A DNA stretch of 20,438 nt from Chloroflexota bacterium (GTDB taxonomy: Bacteria; Chloroflexota; FW602-bin22; JACPRP01). Shown one piece after another: positions 1 to 7,216 of the stretch; position 1 is the first letter of the stretch; each line of letters opens with the position of its first letter. The stretch lies in contig JACQUC010000153.1 of the NCBI GenBank assembly GCA_016210495.1, forward strand, positions 1 through 20,438. The letters run 5' to 3'. The notes below the pieces were generated by a model. That model was not told the origin of the DNA. It did not search any database and saw nothing but the letters and a program-made list of their open reading frames with translations. A program made the translations under genes and the position numbers.

Positions 1-196
1 CAACTTGGTCTAGTCCCGCGTCTTGGCCTGATGACATAGCGACCTGGCAGCCCACAAATCAGCTTCGGCATAACGTAGGGCTAGAGTGGCCTTGATCGCC
101 AGCATGCCATTATGCACGGATCTCAGAGGGGACGGGGGCATGCGCAACCCTGATCATACGATAGTCACGAAGATATAAAAAAACGTGCAAAAGGCA

Positions 197-224
197 TTGA
201 CATAGGATACTCAGGTGATAGAAT
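197..224 (+). promoter_or_regulatory. Sigma-70-type promoter of the subtilase gene
   Basis: TTGACA at 197-202, a 16-nt spacer, then TAGAAT at 219-224. An A-rich tract at about 170-195 precedes the -35 box and resembles an UP element. Transcription would start near 231, which puts the TTG at 227 upstream of the transcript and supports the ATG at 266 as the real start codon. The bc-complex operon has an almost identical promoter at 9848-9875. Confidence 0.6.
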
Positions 225-265
225 AGTTGAAAAGGCCGAGCCAGATTGGCGGTCGGAGGTTGGAA

Positions 266-2311
266 ATGGGAATGAACGCTCGTCGGCTTTCCGCATGCTT
301 GGTGCTGCTGCTCCTCGCTTCGTCAGTGTTGGTGGGATCGGCAGGTGCCAGCGGTCCCAATTCAGACAATGATAGAGTGAAGGTCATCATCGGGTTCGAT
401 CGGCAGCCGGGGCCAAACGAAGAAGCTCTGGTGCGTGCCGGTGGCGGGTCCATCAAGTATACTTACCACCTGATCCCAGCCATCGCCGCCTCGATTCCGC
501 CAGCCGCCATTGACGGGCTCCTTAGAAATCCGCTGGTCCTGCGCATTGAACCGGACATCGCGGTCCGCGCCATCGGCGAGCTCGAAGACTCCTGGGGTGT
601 GCTGCGAATCGGTGCCGGCATTGTTCATAGCGACGGCAACAAGGGGACCGGAGTCAAAGTAGCCATCATCGATAGCGGTGTAGATTACAGGCACCCCGAT
701 CTAGACGCAAACTACGCGGGCGGGTACGACTTCGTTAACGGCGACAACGATCCAATGGATGATAACGGCCACGGCACCCACGTCGCGGGAACAATTGCGG
801 CTGAAGCCAACGGCTCGGGCGTAGTCGGCGCCGCCCCCGAGGCCAGGATATACGCACTCAAGGTCCTGGCAGCAGACGGCGGCGGGTCGTACAGCAATGT
901 CATCGCCGCGCTTCAGTGGGCCGTGGACAACGGCATTCAGGTGACGAACAACAGCTACGGAAGCTCGGGCGACCCTGGTACTTTGACCAAAGCCGCCTTC
1001 GACAATGCCTACGCGGCTGGTGTGCTTCACATTGCTGCCGCTGGCAACAGTGGCAATCCTCCCGGCAGGGGTGACAACGTCATATATCCGGCCAGGTACA
1101 TGTCGGTCGTCGCCGTGGCCGCCACGGACAGCAACAACAATCGGGCCAATTTCTCCAGCACAGGACCCGACGTGGAAATAGCCGCGCCTGGGGTGGGCAT
1201 CAAGTCTACCGTGCCAAACGGCGGATACGCGGTGTACAGTGGTACCTCCATGGCCTCTCCACACGTGGCGGGGACGGCGGCGCTGGTAATCAAGTCCGGC
1301 ATCGCCGATCTCAACGGCGACGGGAAGTCCAACAACGAGGATGTTCGCCTGAAGCTCCAGCAGACTGCCGACGACCTCGGCCCCGGGGGGCGCGATCCTT
1401 ACTACGGCTTCGGATTGGTTGATGCCGATGAAGCGGCAATTCCTCCCACCGGGCGGCCCTCGGTCTCCATTACGAGCCCGGCTAACGGGTCGACCTTCCA
1501 CGTCAACCAGTCCATCACGTTTACCGGTACGGCGAGTGACCCCGAGGATGGAGATGTTACCGCCAGCCTGGTCTGGACGTCGAGCATAAATGGCCAGATA
1601 GGTACGGGGGGCAGTTTTGCTGTGTCTCTCAGCGAAGGCAGCCATACAATCACGGCTACGGCTACCGATTCGGGCGGCAACACTGGCAGCGCTTCGGTGA
1701 GCATCACGGTGGTCAATGACGCCCCTGTGGTGGCTATCCTTCAGCCGGTCAATGGGGCTACCTTCAGCTCGGGAACGTCAATCACGTTCGAGGGAACGGC
1801 GAGCGATACCGAGGACGGTAGCCTGACAAGTAGCCTGGCCTGGACCTCCAGCAAAGACGGAGCCATAGGCACCGGGGGTATCTTCGCCCGAGTCCTCAGC
1901 GATGGAAGTCATACCATCACGGCCAGGGCGACCGACTCCAGCGGCAAGACCGGCAGCGCATCTATCGGCATCACGGTGGGATCCCCGCCGAGCGGGCCGA
2001 CGACGGTTAAGGTAGCGTCAATTGGCTACACCACCGAGGGCGGAAAGAGCGGTGATCAACACCTTCGCGTCACCGTCGCTCTGGTCGACGATCTGGGCAA
2101 CCCTGTGGCGAACGCAGCGGTGTCGATCGATTTGCTGCGCGATAACTCGCCCTATCTCTCGGCGACGGGCACGACTGGCGCAGATGGGAAGGTGTCCTTT
2201 AAGGCCAACAACGCTCCATCGGGGACCTACTCGACGAAAGTGACTAGCGTGACCGCCGCGGGATTAACCTGGGACGGAATTACCCCATCCAATCAGTTCG
2301 TCAAGAACTAG
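266..2311 (+). CDS. Secreted subtilisin-like serine protease (S8) with Ig-like repeats
   Basis: Extracellular endopeptidase of the S8 (subtilase) family, 681 aa from the ATG at 266. GGAGG at 255-259 sits 6 nt before that ATG; an upstream in-frame TTG at 227 overlaps the promoter and is rejected. Residues 1-30 are a signal peptide (MGMNARR, then a Leu/Val-rich core). Residues about 37-102 look like an I9-type propeptide. The catalytic triad is visible: Asp136 in IIDSGVD, His169 in NGHGTHVAG and Ser328 in GTSMASPHVAG, with oxyanion-hole Asn261 in AAAGNSG. Two tandem Ig-like/PKD-like domains follow (about 398-485 and 486-572), then a third beta-rich C-terminal domain of about 100 aa (LVDDLGNPVANAAV). 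No LPXTG motif or C-terminal membrane segment is seen, so it is probably secreted. Its substrate is unknown, and it stands alone as a transcription unit. Confidence 0.93.
   Translation: MGMNARRLSACLVLLLLASSVLVGSAGASGPNSDNDRVKVIIGFDRQPGPNEEALVRAGGGSIKYTYHLIPAIAASIPPAAIDGLLRNPLVLRIEPDIAVRAIGELEDSWGVLRIGAGIVHSDGNKGTGVKVAIIDSGVDYRHPDLDANYAGGYDFVNGDNDPMDDNGHGTHVAGTIAAEANGSGVVGAAPEARIYALKVLAADGGGSYSNVIAALQWAVDNGIQVTNNSYGSSGDPGTLTKAAFDNAYAAGVLHIAAAGNSGNPPGRGDNVIYPARYMSVVAVAATDSNNNRANFSSTGPDVEIAAPGVGIKSTVPNGGYAVYSGTSMASPHVAGTAALVIKSGIADLNGDGKSNNEDVRLKLQQTADDLGPGGRDPYYGFGLVDADEAAIPPTGRPSVSITSPANGSTFHVNQSITFTGTASDPEDGDVTASLVWTSSINGQIGTGGSFAVSLSEGSHTITATATDSGGNTGSASVSITVVNDAPVVAILQPVNGATFSSGTSITFEGTASDTEDGSLTSSLAWTSSKDGAIGTGGIFARVLSDGSHTITARATDSSGKTGSASIGITVGSPPSGPTTVKVASIGYTTEGGKSGDQHLRVTVALVDDLGNPVANAAVSIDLLRDNSPYLSATGTTGADGKVSFKANNAPSGTYSTKVTSVTAAGLTWDGITPSNQFVKN
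1457..1982 (+). repeat. Tandem duplication encoding two Ig-like domains
   Basis: Two adjacent units of about 263 bp (starting near 1457 and 1721) encode closely related domains. Both carry GTASD-EDG, WTSS, IGTGG, GSHTITA-ATDS and TGSAS at equivalent positions. The protein repeat is clear. The DNA copies have drifted, so this is an old in-frame duplication within the protease gene. Confidence 0.8.
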
Positions 2312-2649
2312 GGACTGGATTCGAGACACCAGGGGGACTGGCGAAGACTCACTCATTGGGGTTACAGTCCGACTGACGTATTCCGCGCCGGACTATTGAG
2401 AGCGGGTGCTGGACGGGGCCGCCGAAGGAGCTGCAGTGGGGGTGGCCGAGAGGGGCGGGCGCGCGGGGCCCGGCGTCAACGGATACTGAACGGATAAACG
2501 GATAATTATGTACAGCCAGTTACCGGCTTTGGAGGCTATGGTACGGGAGCGACTGGCGGTATTGCGGTGGCCTGCCCAAGGCAGGCCATTTGCTCGTCTT
2601 ATCCGGTCCTACAATGTCACGGAGGCTCCGCGCGAGGCGTGTCGTGGTC
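2312..2649. other. Intergenic region with small repeats
   Basis: No convincing gene. A forward reading frame from 2508 to 2777 has no ribosome binding site, has poor composition and overlaps the better minus-strand gene. The region holds three copies of AACGGATA (2478-2485, 2489-2496, 2497-2504). It also holds a perfect 8-bp hairpin, GGCCTGCC / GGCAGGCC, at 2569-2587 with a CAA loop. No clear U-tailed terminator was seen after the protease. Confidence 0.5.
2569..2587. repeat. Short GC-rich perfect hairpin
   Basis: GGCCTGCC, loop CAA, GGCAGGCC. It resembles the CCTGCC/GGCAGG hairpin at 15758-15772 and probably belongs to the same class of dispersed intergenic palindromes. No T-tract follows, so a terminator role is not supported. 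Confidence 0.5.
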
Positions 2650-2967
2650 TCAGGCAACAGCCCGTCCCTTTAGACCTGCCAGCGGCTGAACAGGAAAACC
2701 CATTGCTCGAAGAGTCTTCCTGTGCTTGGCGATCAGGTCTCCCAGTCGGAGGAACGCTGCCCTCTGGAGCTCGGTGAGCTCGTGCGTTTGCGCGTACTCT
2801 TCGACGGCAAACTGAATGGCATTGGTGTGCAACCACTCCCCGGTGATGGCTGCTTTCTGCTCTCCATCAAACGAGTCCCAATCAGCTATCAACTGGATGG
2901 CGTCCTCCCATTCTGACGTCAGCCTGTCAAGGTCCCGCTCGAAGTCTTCGCCTGTGTATCTCCTCAT
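2650..2967 (-). CDS. Small hypothetical protein (105 aa)
   Basis: I do not recognise a named family. The protein is soluble, acidic and predicted mostly helical. It starts MRRYTGEDFERDLDRL and contains a Trp-rich first helix region (SEWEDAIQLIADWDSF). It ends with a helix rich in Arg and Lys (LGDLIAKHRKTLRAMGF). Amino-acid composition and codon use look coding, unlike the competing forward frame. The start is the ATG at 2965-2967; the Shine-Dalgarno signal is weak (AGG about 5 nt upstream). An extended -10 promoter may lie upstream at 3046-3054. The gene stands alone between the protease and the restriction remnant, so context says little about function. Confidence 0.6.
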   Translation of the reverse strand: MRRYTGEDFERDLDRLTSEWEDAIQLIADWDSFDGEQKAAITGEWLHTNAIQFAVEEYAQTHELTELQRAAFLRLGDLIAKHRKTLRAMGFPVQPLAGLKGRAVA

Positions 2968-3045
2968 ATCAGCCTATTCGCTTCTACCTGCTGTCGCTTA
3001 GCTTTCATCGGCTCCGCCAGTCACTTCTTAGCTCGCTTCTTGCCC

Positions 3046-3054
3046 AGTATACCA
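3046..3054 (-). promoter_or_regulatory. Possible extended -10 promoter for the small hypothetical gene
   Basis: Read on the minus strand, the sequence is TGG TATACT, which fits an extended -10 element (TGN before a TATAAT-like hexamer). No good -35 box lies 16-18 nt upstream. It would give a leader of about 70 nt for the gene at 2650-2967. Confidence 0.3.
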
Positions 3055-3087
3055 TGAAGGCACTTAGCGCGTCGCATCGTCCTCCAG

Positions 3088-3133
3088 CCCGCACCAGGCG
3101 GGTCCTCGCTGGTGGCCCGACGAGGAGGTCGGG
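3088..3133. repeat. Intergenic palindrome pair related to the copy at 17357
   Basis: Two adjacent hairpins: CCCGC / GCGGG (3088-3092 and 3098-3102) and CCCGAC / GTCGGG (3116-3121 and 3128-3133). The first shares the string GCCCGC-CCAGGCGGGT with the repeat at 17361-17377, apart from one base. This suggests a degraded member of the window's dispersed palindrome family. Confidence 0.45.
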
Positions 3134-3141
3134 TCATGGCC

Positions 3142-3170
3142 TTGACTACTACTGCCCTGGAAGGTATATT
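3142..3170 (+). promoter_or_regulatory. Sigma-70-type promoter upstream of the type III R-M remnant
   Basis: TTGACT at 3142-3147, a 17-nt spacer and TATATT at 3165-3170. The predicted transcription start is near 3177, leaving a leader of about 105 nt before the ATG at 3283. It is probably the original promoter of the lost mod gene, still in place upstream of the fused remnant. Confidence 0.5.
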
Positions 3171-3282
3171 CTTAACACTATGGCGGGCGGCTGGGCGCGC
3201 GGGGAGCCGGGACTGAGGAACGGGGACACCCGGCGGCCAGGTCTAGACGTGCGGCCTGCAAACAAGGCGCGAGGTAGATGCG

Positions 3283-4001
3283 ATGCCAACGCTGGACTGG
3301 ATCGGGAAAAGGGCCGTGGTCGGGCATCACAAGGAGGTGCCTTTTCGGCATCCCGACGTGACGCCTACGGAATCGGGCGTTTTCCTGATAGAGCTGGTGC
3401 GAGTGCTGACCGACGAGCGCGGCATCGAGCTTGGGCGGCTGATCACCGACAGGTATCGCCTGCGCGCTGCCGCGACGGCAAAGATCGATCTGCACCGCAA
3501 GAACGCGCGCACGGCCAGCTACCAGGCTTTGCTGCTGCCGGAGTGTGAAACTCCCTTGGTTGTCACGCCGCAGGTGTGCTTCTCGTTCCCGCAGTCCGAT
3601 TATCCGTGCAGCACGCGCTACGATGGCGCATACCGGTTCAAGAAGCATCACTATCCGCAGGTTGGCGACCTGAAAGCCGCCGGTGAGGAGTCCGAGTGCG
3701 CCCAGTTCTGGATTCGCTGCCGCAGGTTAAGTACTGGGTGCGAAACCTGGAACGAAGGCCGTCGCACTCGTTCTGGCTCCAAACGTCGACGGACAAGTTC
3801 TATCCCGACTTCGTCTGCCTCTTAAACGACGGGCGCTACCTTGTCGTGGAGTACAAAGGCGAGGACCGCTGGAGCAACGAGGACTCGAAAGAGAAGCGGG
3901 ATATCGGCGAGGTGTGGGAGGCCCGAAGCGAGGGGAAATGCCTGTTCGTGATGCCGAAGGGGAGGGATTTTGGGGCGGTGAGGGGGAAGCTGGGTGCGTA
4001 G
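3283..4001 (+). pseudogene. Type III restriction-modification remnant: Mod start fused to Res C-terminal nuclease, frameshifted
   Basis: The ATG at 3283 has GAGG 8 nt upstream. Codons 1-22 (MPTLDWIGK...HHKEVPFR) match the N-terminus typical of type III DNA methyltransferases (Mod). From about 3349 the frame instead reads as the C-terminal part of the type III restriction subunit (Res): RGIELGRLITDRYRL, PECETPLVV, then PQVKYWVRNLE. The end keeps the PD-X13-EYK nuclease motif (Pro-Asp codons at 3804-3809, Glu at 3849, Lys at 3855). The reading frame breaks at about 3706-3710, where TTCTG would need one more C to read Phe-Leu. One added base would restore an uninterrupted frame of 240 codons ending at 4001. 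The methyltransferase core and the helicase are missing, so a large deletion joined mod to res. Family assignments come from remembered motif patterns. Confidence 0.75.
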
Positions 4002-4163
4002 TGCGCTAGGCTGCGGCCCTCCGTGAGTGTCGATGCTGTCCACTGTGGCACAAAGCAGGGGCGACATTCCGGTGCAGCATCTACCGCGTTTTGATTTTTG
4101 GCGGTGATTGTAGCATTGAGAAGCTGGTGGGTAACGAATATGCTGGAGCCGCGATGTCGGTGA

Positions 4164-4461
4164 TTGAAGAGCAACTGTGTCGCGTGGTTTGTGACGTGCC
4201 TGCCGGCGGCATCAGGCCCGTTGATTTCTTTGTTGGTCAGTGGTTTAGATAAGAAGACAGGTCAAGGCGTTGCGGACAAGGTGATCGGCGAGCAATTAAC
4301 AGTCGATATTGCGAAATACGGGAGGCACCCTGACTGCAAAACACTGGTGTGTTTTGTCTACGACCCAGAAAACAGGACTAAGTCCCAGGGGGATCGAGAA
4401 CGATCTGAACGGGATATCGAATGAGAGTCTTACGGTCATGACGCTGGTACAGCCAACGTAG
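4164..4461 (+). pseudogene. 3' remnant of a PD-(D/E)XK restriction-endonuclease-like gene, frameshifted
   Basis: From about 4248 the frame encodes KKTGQGVADKVIGEQLTVDI and then HPDCKTLVCFVYDPENR. This is the characteristic C-terminal half of a family of stand-alone PD-(D/E)XK restriction-like proteins, in which an E-x-K motif is followed by GEQL-DI-Y--HP-CKTL-CFVYDP. At about 4373-4386 the frame shifts by one; the continuation PRGIENDLNGISNESLTVM is in the next frame and ends at the TAG at 4459-4461. The N-terminal half of the family is not recognisable upstream, although another frame from 4154 is open for about 30 codons. The left boundary is therefore uncertain. It is a truncated and frameshifted gene lying between two other defence remnants. 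Confidence 0.6.
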
Positions 4462-4574
4462 CTCCGTTGCGTCGAGACCCAGCCTGGGAGATGGTGCGAC
4501 CGCACTGGCGAAGCGAGAAAGTGAAGTCTATTGGCACTACGCATCGTATCCCGTCTGGCCTAAACATAGATCGG

Positions 4575-6671
4575 ATGCGCGTCGTGAAGATAGTAGCGAT
4601 TGACAGTGGATCCCCTTACCTCAACGATGTGAAGGCTCTGTGGAGAGCAAACAAAGCAACGCTGGGCTACTTTCCTGATGGAGCGTTTGTCGACTACGCG
4701 TCGATGCGCGGAATCGTCGTGGCTCTTGATCCTCACGACAGGTGTGTCGGTTACCTGATTTACCGGCGTTCACGCGATCAAATCCGAATGGTTCATCTTT
4801 GCGTTGCCGACTACTGTCGGGGTAATGGCATTGCCAAGGCACTTGTCGAGCACTTGAAACAAACGACCAAGGACTCTCGTGGCATTGCCCTAAGATGCCG
4901 CCGCGACTTCCCAGCAAACAAGTTGTGGCCGAGGGTAGGGTTTGTGGCCCAGTACGACGCGCCGGGGAGGAGCCGGGAAGGAAAAGACCTCACATTCTGG
5001 TGGTTCGACCATCGCCACCCAGACCTCTTCAGCACGGCAACGATGAAGCGGGTTGAGTACAAATTATGTGTCATTATCGATGCCAACGTTTTCTTTGACC
5101 TAGACGGGGACCCGAGTGCCGACAACGAGGAATCGAGGTCTCTACTAGCTGACTGGATGGAGGATGAGCTGGAGCTGTGCTTAACAGACGAGGTCCTCAA
5201 CGAGATTAATCGCAACGAGAACTCCGAAGAGAGGAATCGGCACCGCAGATTTGCAGAAGGCTTCGCCTTCCTGCCCTGCCAAAACGAACGCTTTGAAGCC
5301 ACTCGTGCGTCCTTACGGCGTTTCTTCCCGGAAAGAATGTCGGACAGCGATGAATCCGACTTACGCCAACTGGCCAGAGCGATTGCCTCGGATGCACTTT
5401 TCTTTGTGACACGGGACGAGGGTCTCCTGAGCTTGTCAAACACGATTTACGAAGCTTTTAAGGTTTCAGTCATTCGGCCTTCTCATCTGATTGTCCATTT
5501 GGATGAACTTGGCGACGAAGCGAGATACCAGCCAGCGCGGCTCGCAGGGTCAGACCTGCAAATGAGGCTCGTCCGAGGTGGGCAACATCGTTCTCTGGCT
5601 GACCGCTTTCAGGCTTCGACCCGAAAGGAGACCAAAAGCGAATTCCAAAAGAACCTGTGTCGGTTTCTTGCCAACCCCAAGTGCTTTGAGTGTTCCGTGG
5701 TTGCAGACGGTGCAGGGCGCTCGCTCGCCTTGATTGTCTACAACAGGCGGAGGAGCCACGAGTTGGGGGTCCCAATGCTGCGGGTTCAACCTAGCCCGTT
5801 CGGGACTACGCTGTTGCGTCACCTGATCTCGCGGTCCATCTTAGTTTCTTCTCGCGAACAGCGAGCGGTTACGAGGGTAACCGACCGGTTCCTGGATAAG
5901 GCGACCCAATTAGCTCTCCAGGAGGTTGGCTTCGTGGCGGTGAGCGATGGATGGGTCAAAGCGAACCCGGCAGTTGTGCTGACTGCTGATAAACTGTCGG
6001 CCAGGCTCTCCCAAATGCATTGCACGAATGAGCAGGAGCGGCTTCACTTCGCCACACTAGCGGGCATCATTGAGGAAGCTGGCATTGACGGCGATGCCCA
6101 GGCTCTAGCGAAAGTGGAACGAATACTTTGGCCCACGAAGATTGTCGATGCCAACATTCCAACATACATTATCCCGATTAAAGCGTGTTGGGCACAGGAC
6201 CTGTTTGATGAGGGGCTGGCCAGCCAGAATCTGTTCGGGGCCAGGGCTGAGCTTGCGCTTAACAGCGAATCGGTCTACTATCGGGCAAGTCGACCTTCAG
6301 GGCTATCAGCACCAGGTCGGATTCTTTGGTATGTCAGCCACGACCGTCGCTACGAGGGATCGGGGCATCTGCGAGCCTGTTCTCGTCTTGATGACGTCAT
6401 TGTCGATAAGCCCAAGGCCCTGTACCCGCGCTTTCGCCGTTTGGGCGCCTATGATTGGCAAAGAGTGCTCGCGGTAGCGAAAGGTAACGTCGATAACAAC
6501 CTGATGGCAATTCGATTTAGCGGCACGGAGTTATTCCCTAACCCAATTTCGTGGTATGACCTGCAACAAATCCTCACGCGAGAAGATTGTAGGTCTCAGA
6601 TTCAGTCCCCTCTGCGCGTTCCGAGACGCGTCTTTTCGAGGCTTTACAATTTGGGCACGGAGGTCAAGTAG
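4575..6671 (+). CDS. GNAT-PIN-(GNAT-like)-PUA/ASCH-like multidomain protein
   Basis: A 698-aa protein combining an acetyltransferase and a ribonuclease-type domain. Residues about 1-150 are a GNAT fold, with the acetyl-CoA loop CRGNGIAKAL at 81-90. Residues about 163-300 are a PIN domain: Asp169 in IIDANVFFDL, Glu206/Glu210 in TDEVLNEIN, Asp262/Asp273 and Asp281 in VTRDEGLL, which is a complete acidic set. Residues about 350-480 resemble a degenerate second GNAT unit without a clear acetyl-CoA loop. Residues about 533-690 look like a PUA/ASCH/EVE-type nucleic-acid-binding module (GRILWYVS, GSGHLRACSRLDD). The ATG at 4575 precedes the first family-like residues. The frame is open back to a TTG at 4467, but neither start has a strong Shine-Dalgarno. 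An ASCH gene follows 12 nt downstream. The protein is probably cytoplasmic and acts on RNA or on a modified nucleic acid; the substrate is unknown. Confidence 0.8.
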   Translation: MRVVKIVAIDSGSPYLNDVKALWRANKATLGYFPDGAFVDYASMRGIVVALDPHDRCVGYLIYRRSRDQIRMVHLCVADYCRGNGIAKALVEHLKQTTKDSRGIALRCRRDFPANKLWPRVGFVAQYDAPGRSREGKDLTFWWFDHRHPDLFSTATMKRVEYKLCVIIDANVFFDLDGDPSADNEESRSLLADWMEDELELCLTDEVLNEINRNENSEERNRHRRFAEGFAFLPCQNERFEATRASLRRFFPERMSDSDESDLRQLARAIASDALFFVTRDEGLLSLSNTIYEAFKVSVIRPSHLIVHLDELGDEARYQPARLAGSDLQMRLVRGGQHRSLADRFQASTRKETKSEFQKNLCRFLANPKCFECSVVADGAGRSLALIVYNRRRSHELGVPMLRVQPSPFGTTLLRHLISRSILVSSREQRAVTRVTDRFLDKATQLALQEVGFVAVSDGWVKANPAVVLTADKLSARLSQMHCTNEQERLHFATLAGIIEEAGIDGDAQALAKVERILWPTKIVDANIPTYIIPIKACWAQDLFDEGLASQNLFGARAELALNSESVYYRASRPSGLSAPGRILWYVSHDRRYEGSGHLRACSRLDDVIVDKPKALYPRFRRLGAYDWQRVLAVAKGNVDNNLMAIRFSGTELFPNPISWYDLQQILTREDCRSQIQSPLRVPRRVFSRLYNLGTEVK

Positions 6672-6683
6672 AAATCATCTTCT

Positions 6684-7109
6684 ATGTCACATAAAGTGTT
6701 GCTGTTGTCTATTCACCCCGTGTATGTTGACAGGATTTTTGAAGGAACCAAGAAAGTGGAATTGCGCCGAATTCGTCCTGAAGTAGTGAGCGGCGACTGG
6801 GTTTTTGTCTACGCCACGTCACCTGTGAGAGCTTTGATTGGCGCGTTTGAGGTAGAGCGAGTGGTCGAAGCATTGCCCCACAACCTGTGGGATAAGGTGC
6901 AGAACGACGCTGGCATCACACGTAAGCAATTTGATGCTTATTACTTAGGCGCCTCCATTGGATTCGGGATTTTTGTGAGCCGTACCTGGAGTTTTCCGGA
7001 ACCGCTTGAACTAGTGCGGCTGAGACAATTGTTGCCGAACTTTCGTCCACCTCAGGCTTACCGCTATTTGACTGATGATGAGGCTGAAGTTTTCAGAAAG
7101 CTCGCCTAA
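6684..7109 (+). CDS. ASCH-domain (PUA-like) protein
   Basis: A 141-aa single-domain protein of the ASCH superfamily, small PUA-fold proteins thought to bind RNA or modified nucleotides. The N-terminus has the family signature: LLLSIHPVYVDRIFEG, then GTKKVELRR (Gly21, Lys23, Glu26, Arg28), fitting the GxKxxExR motif, followed by a GD-V-VYATSPVRALIG beta core. It ends with FRPPQAYRYL. The start is the ATG at 6684, 12 nt after the stop of the GNAT-PIN gene. The nearest GGAGG (6658-6662) lies inside the upstream gene, about 20 nt away, which suggests translational coupling. Tight linkage implies joint function with the upstream multidomain protein, which itself ends in a PUA-like module. It could be a sensor, specificity factor or antidote; nothing in the sequence decides which. 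Confidence 0.8.
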   Translation: MSHKVLLLSIHPVYVDRIFEGTKKVELRRIRPEVVSGDWVFVYATSPVRALIGAFEVERVVEALPHNLWDKVQNDAGITRKQFDAYYLGASIGFGIFVSRTWSFPEPLELVRLRQLLPNFRPPQAYRYLTDDEAEVFRKLA

Positions 7110-7216
7110 ACAAGAGCGGTTTGCCTAGGTTATCAGTCCCTGCATGCGGAATTGGCGTTCTTCCTATGAATGTGGAGAGCCCACGCCCGTGAACTCCGTT
7201 TTCAAACGGTTGCCCC

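Noticed and set aside
701..1645. Minus-strand open frame (314 codons) opposite the protease
   Set aside because: Arg/Gly/Val-rich antisense shadow of the subtilase domain.
2478..2504. Three AACGGATA copies as an iteron or CRISPR-like array
   Set aside because: Only three short copies with uneven spacing; no spacers and no replication or cas genes nearby.
2508..2777. Forward 89-codon frame
   Set aside because: No Shine-Dalgarno, poor composition, and overlaps the better minus-strand gene at 2650-2967.
4467..4574. 36-codon N-terminal extension of the GNAT-PIN protein from a TTG
   Set aside because: No ribosome binding site and no family-like residues before the ATG at 4575; not fully excluded.
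7196..7209. Small hairpin CCGTTT-TC-AAACGG between the ASCH gene and the ATPase remnant, as a bidirectional terminator
   Set aside because: Stem is short and AT-rich with a 2-nt loop and no T-tract.
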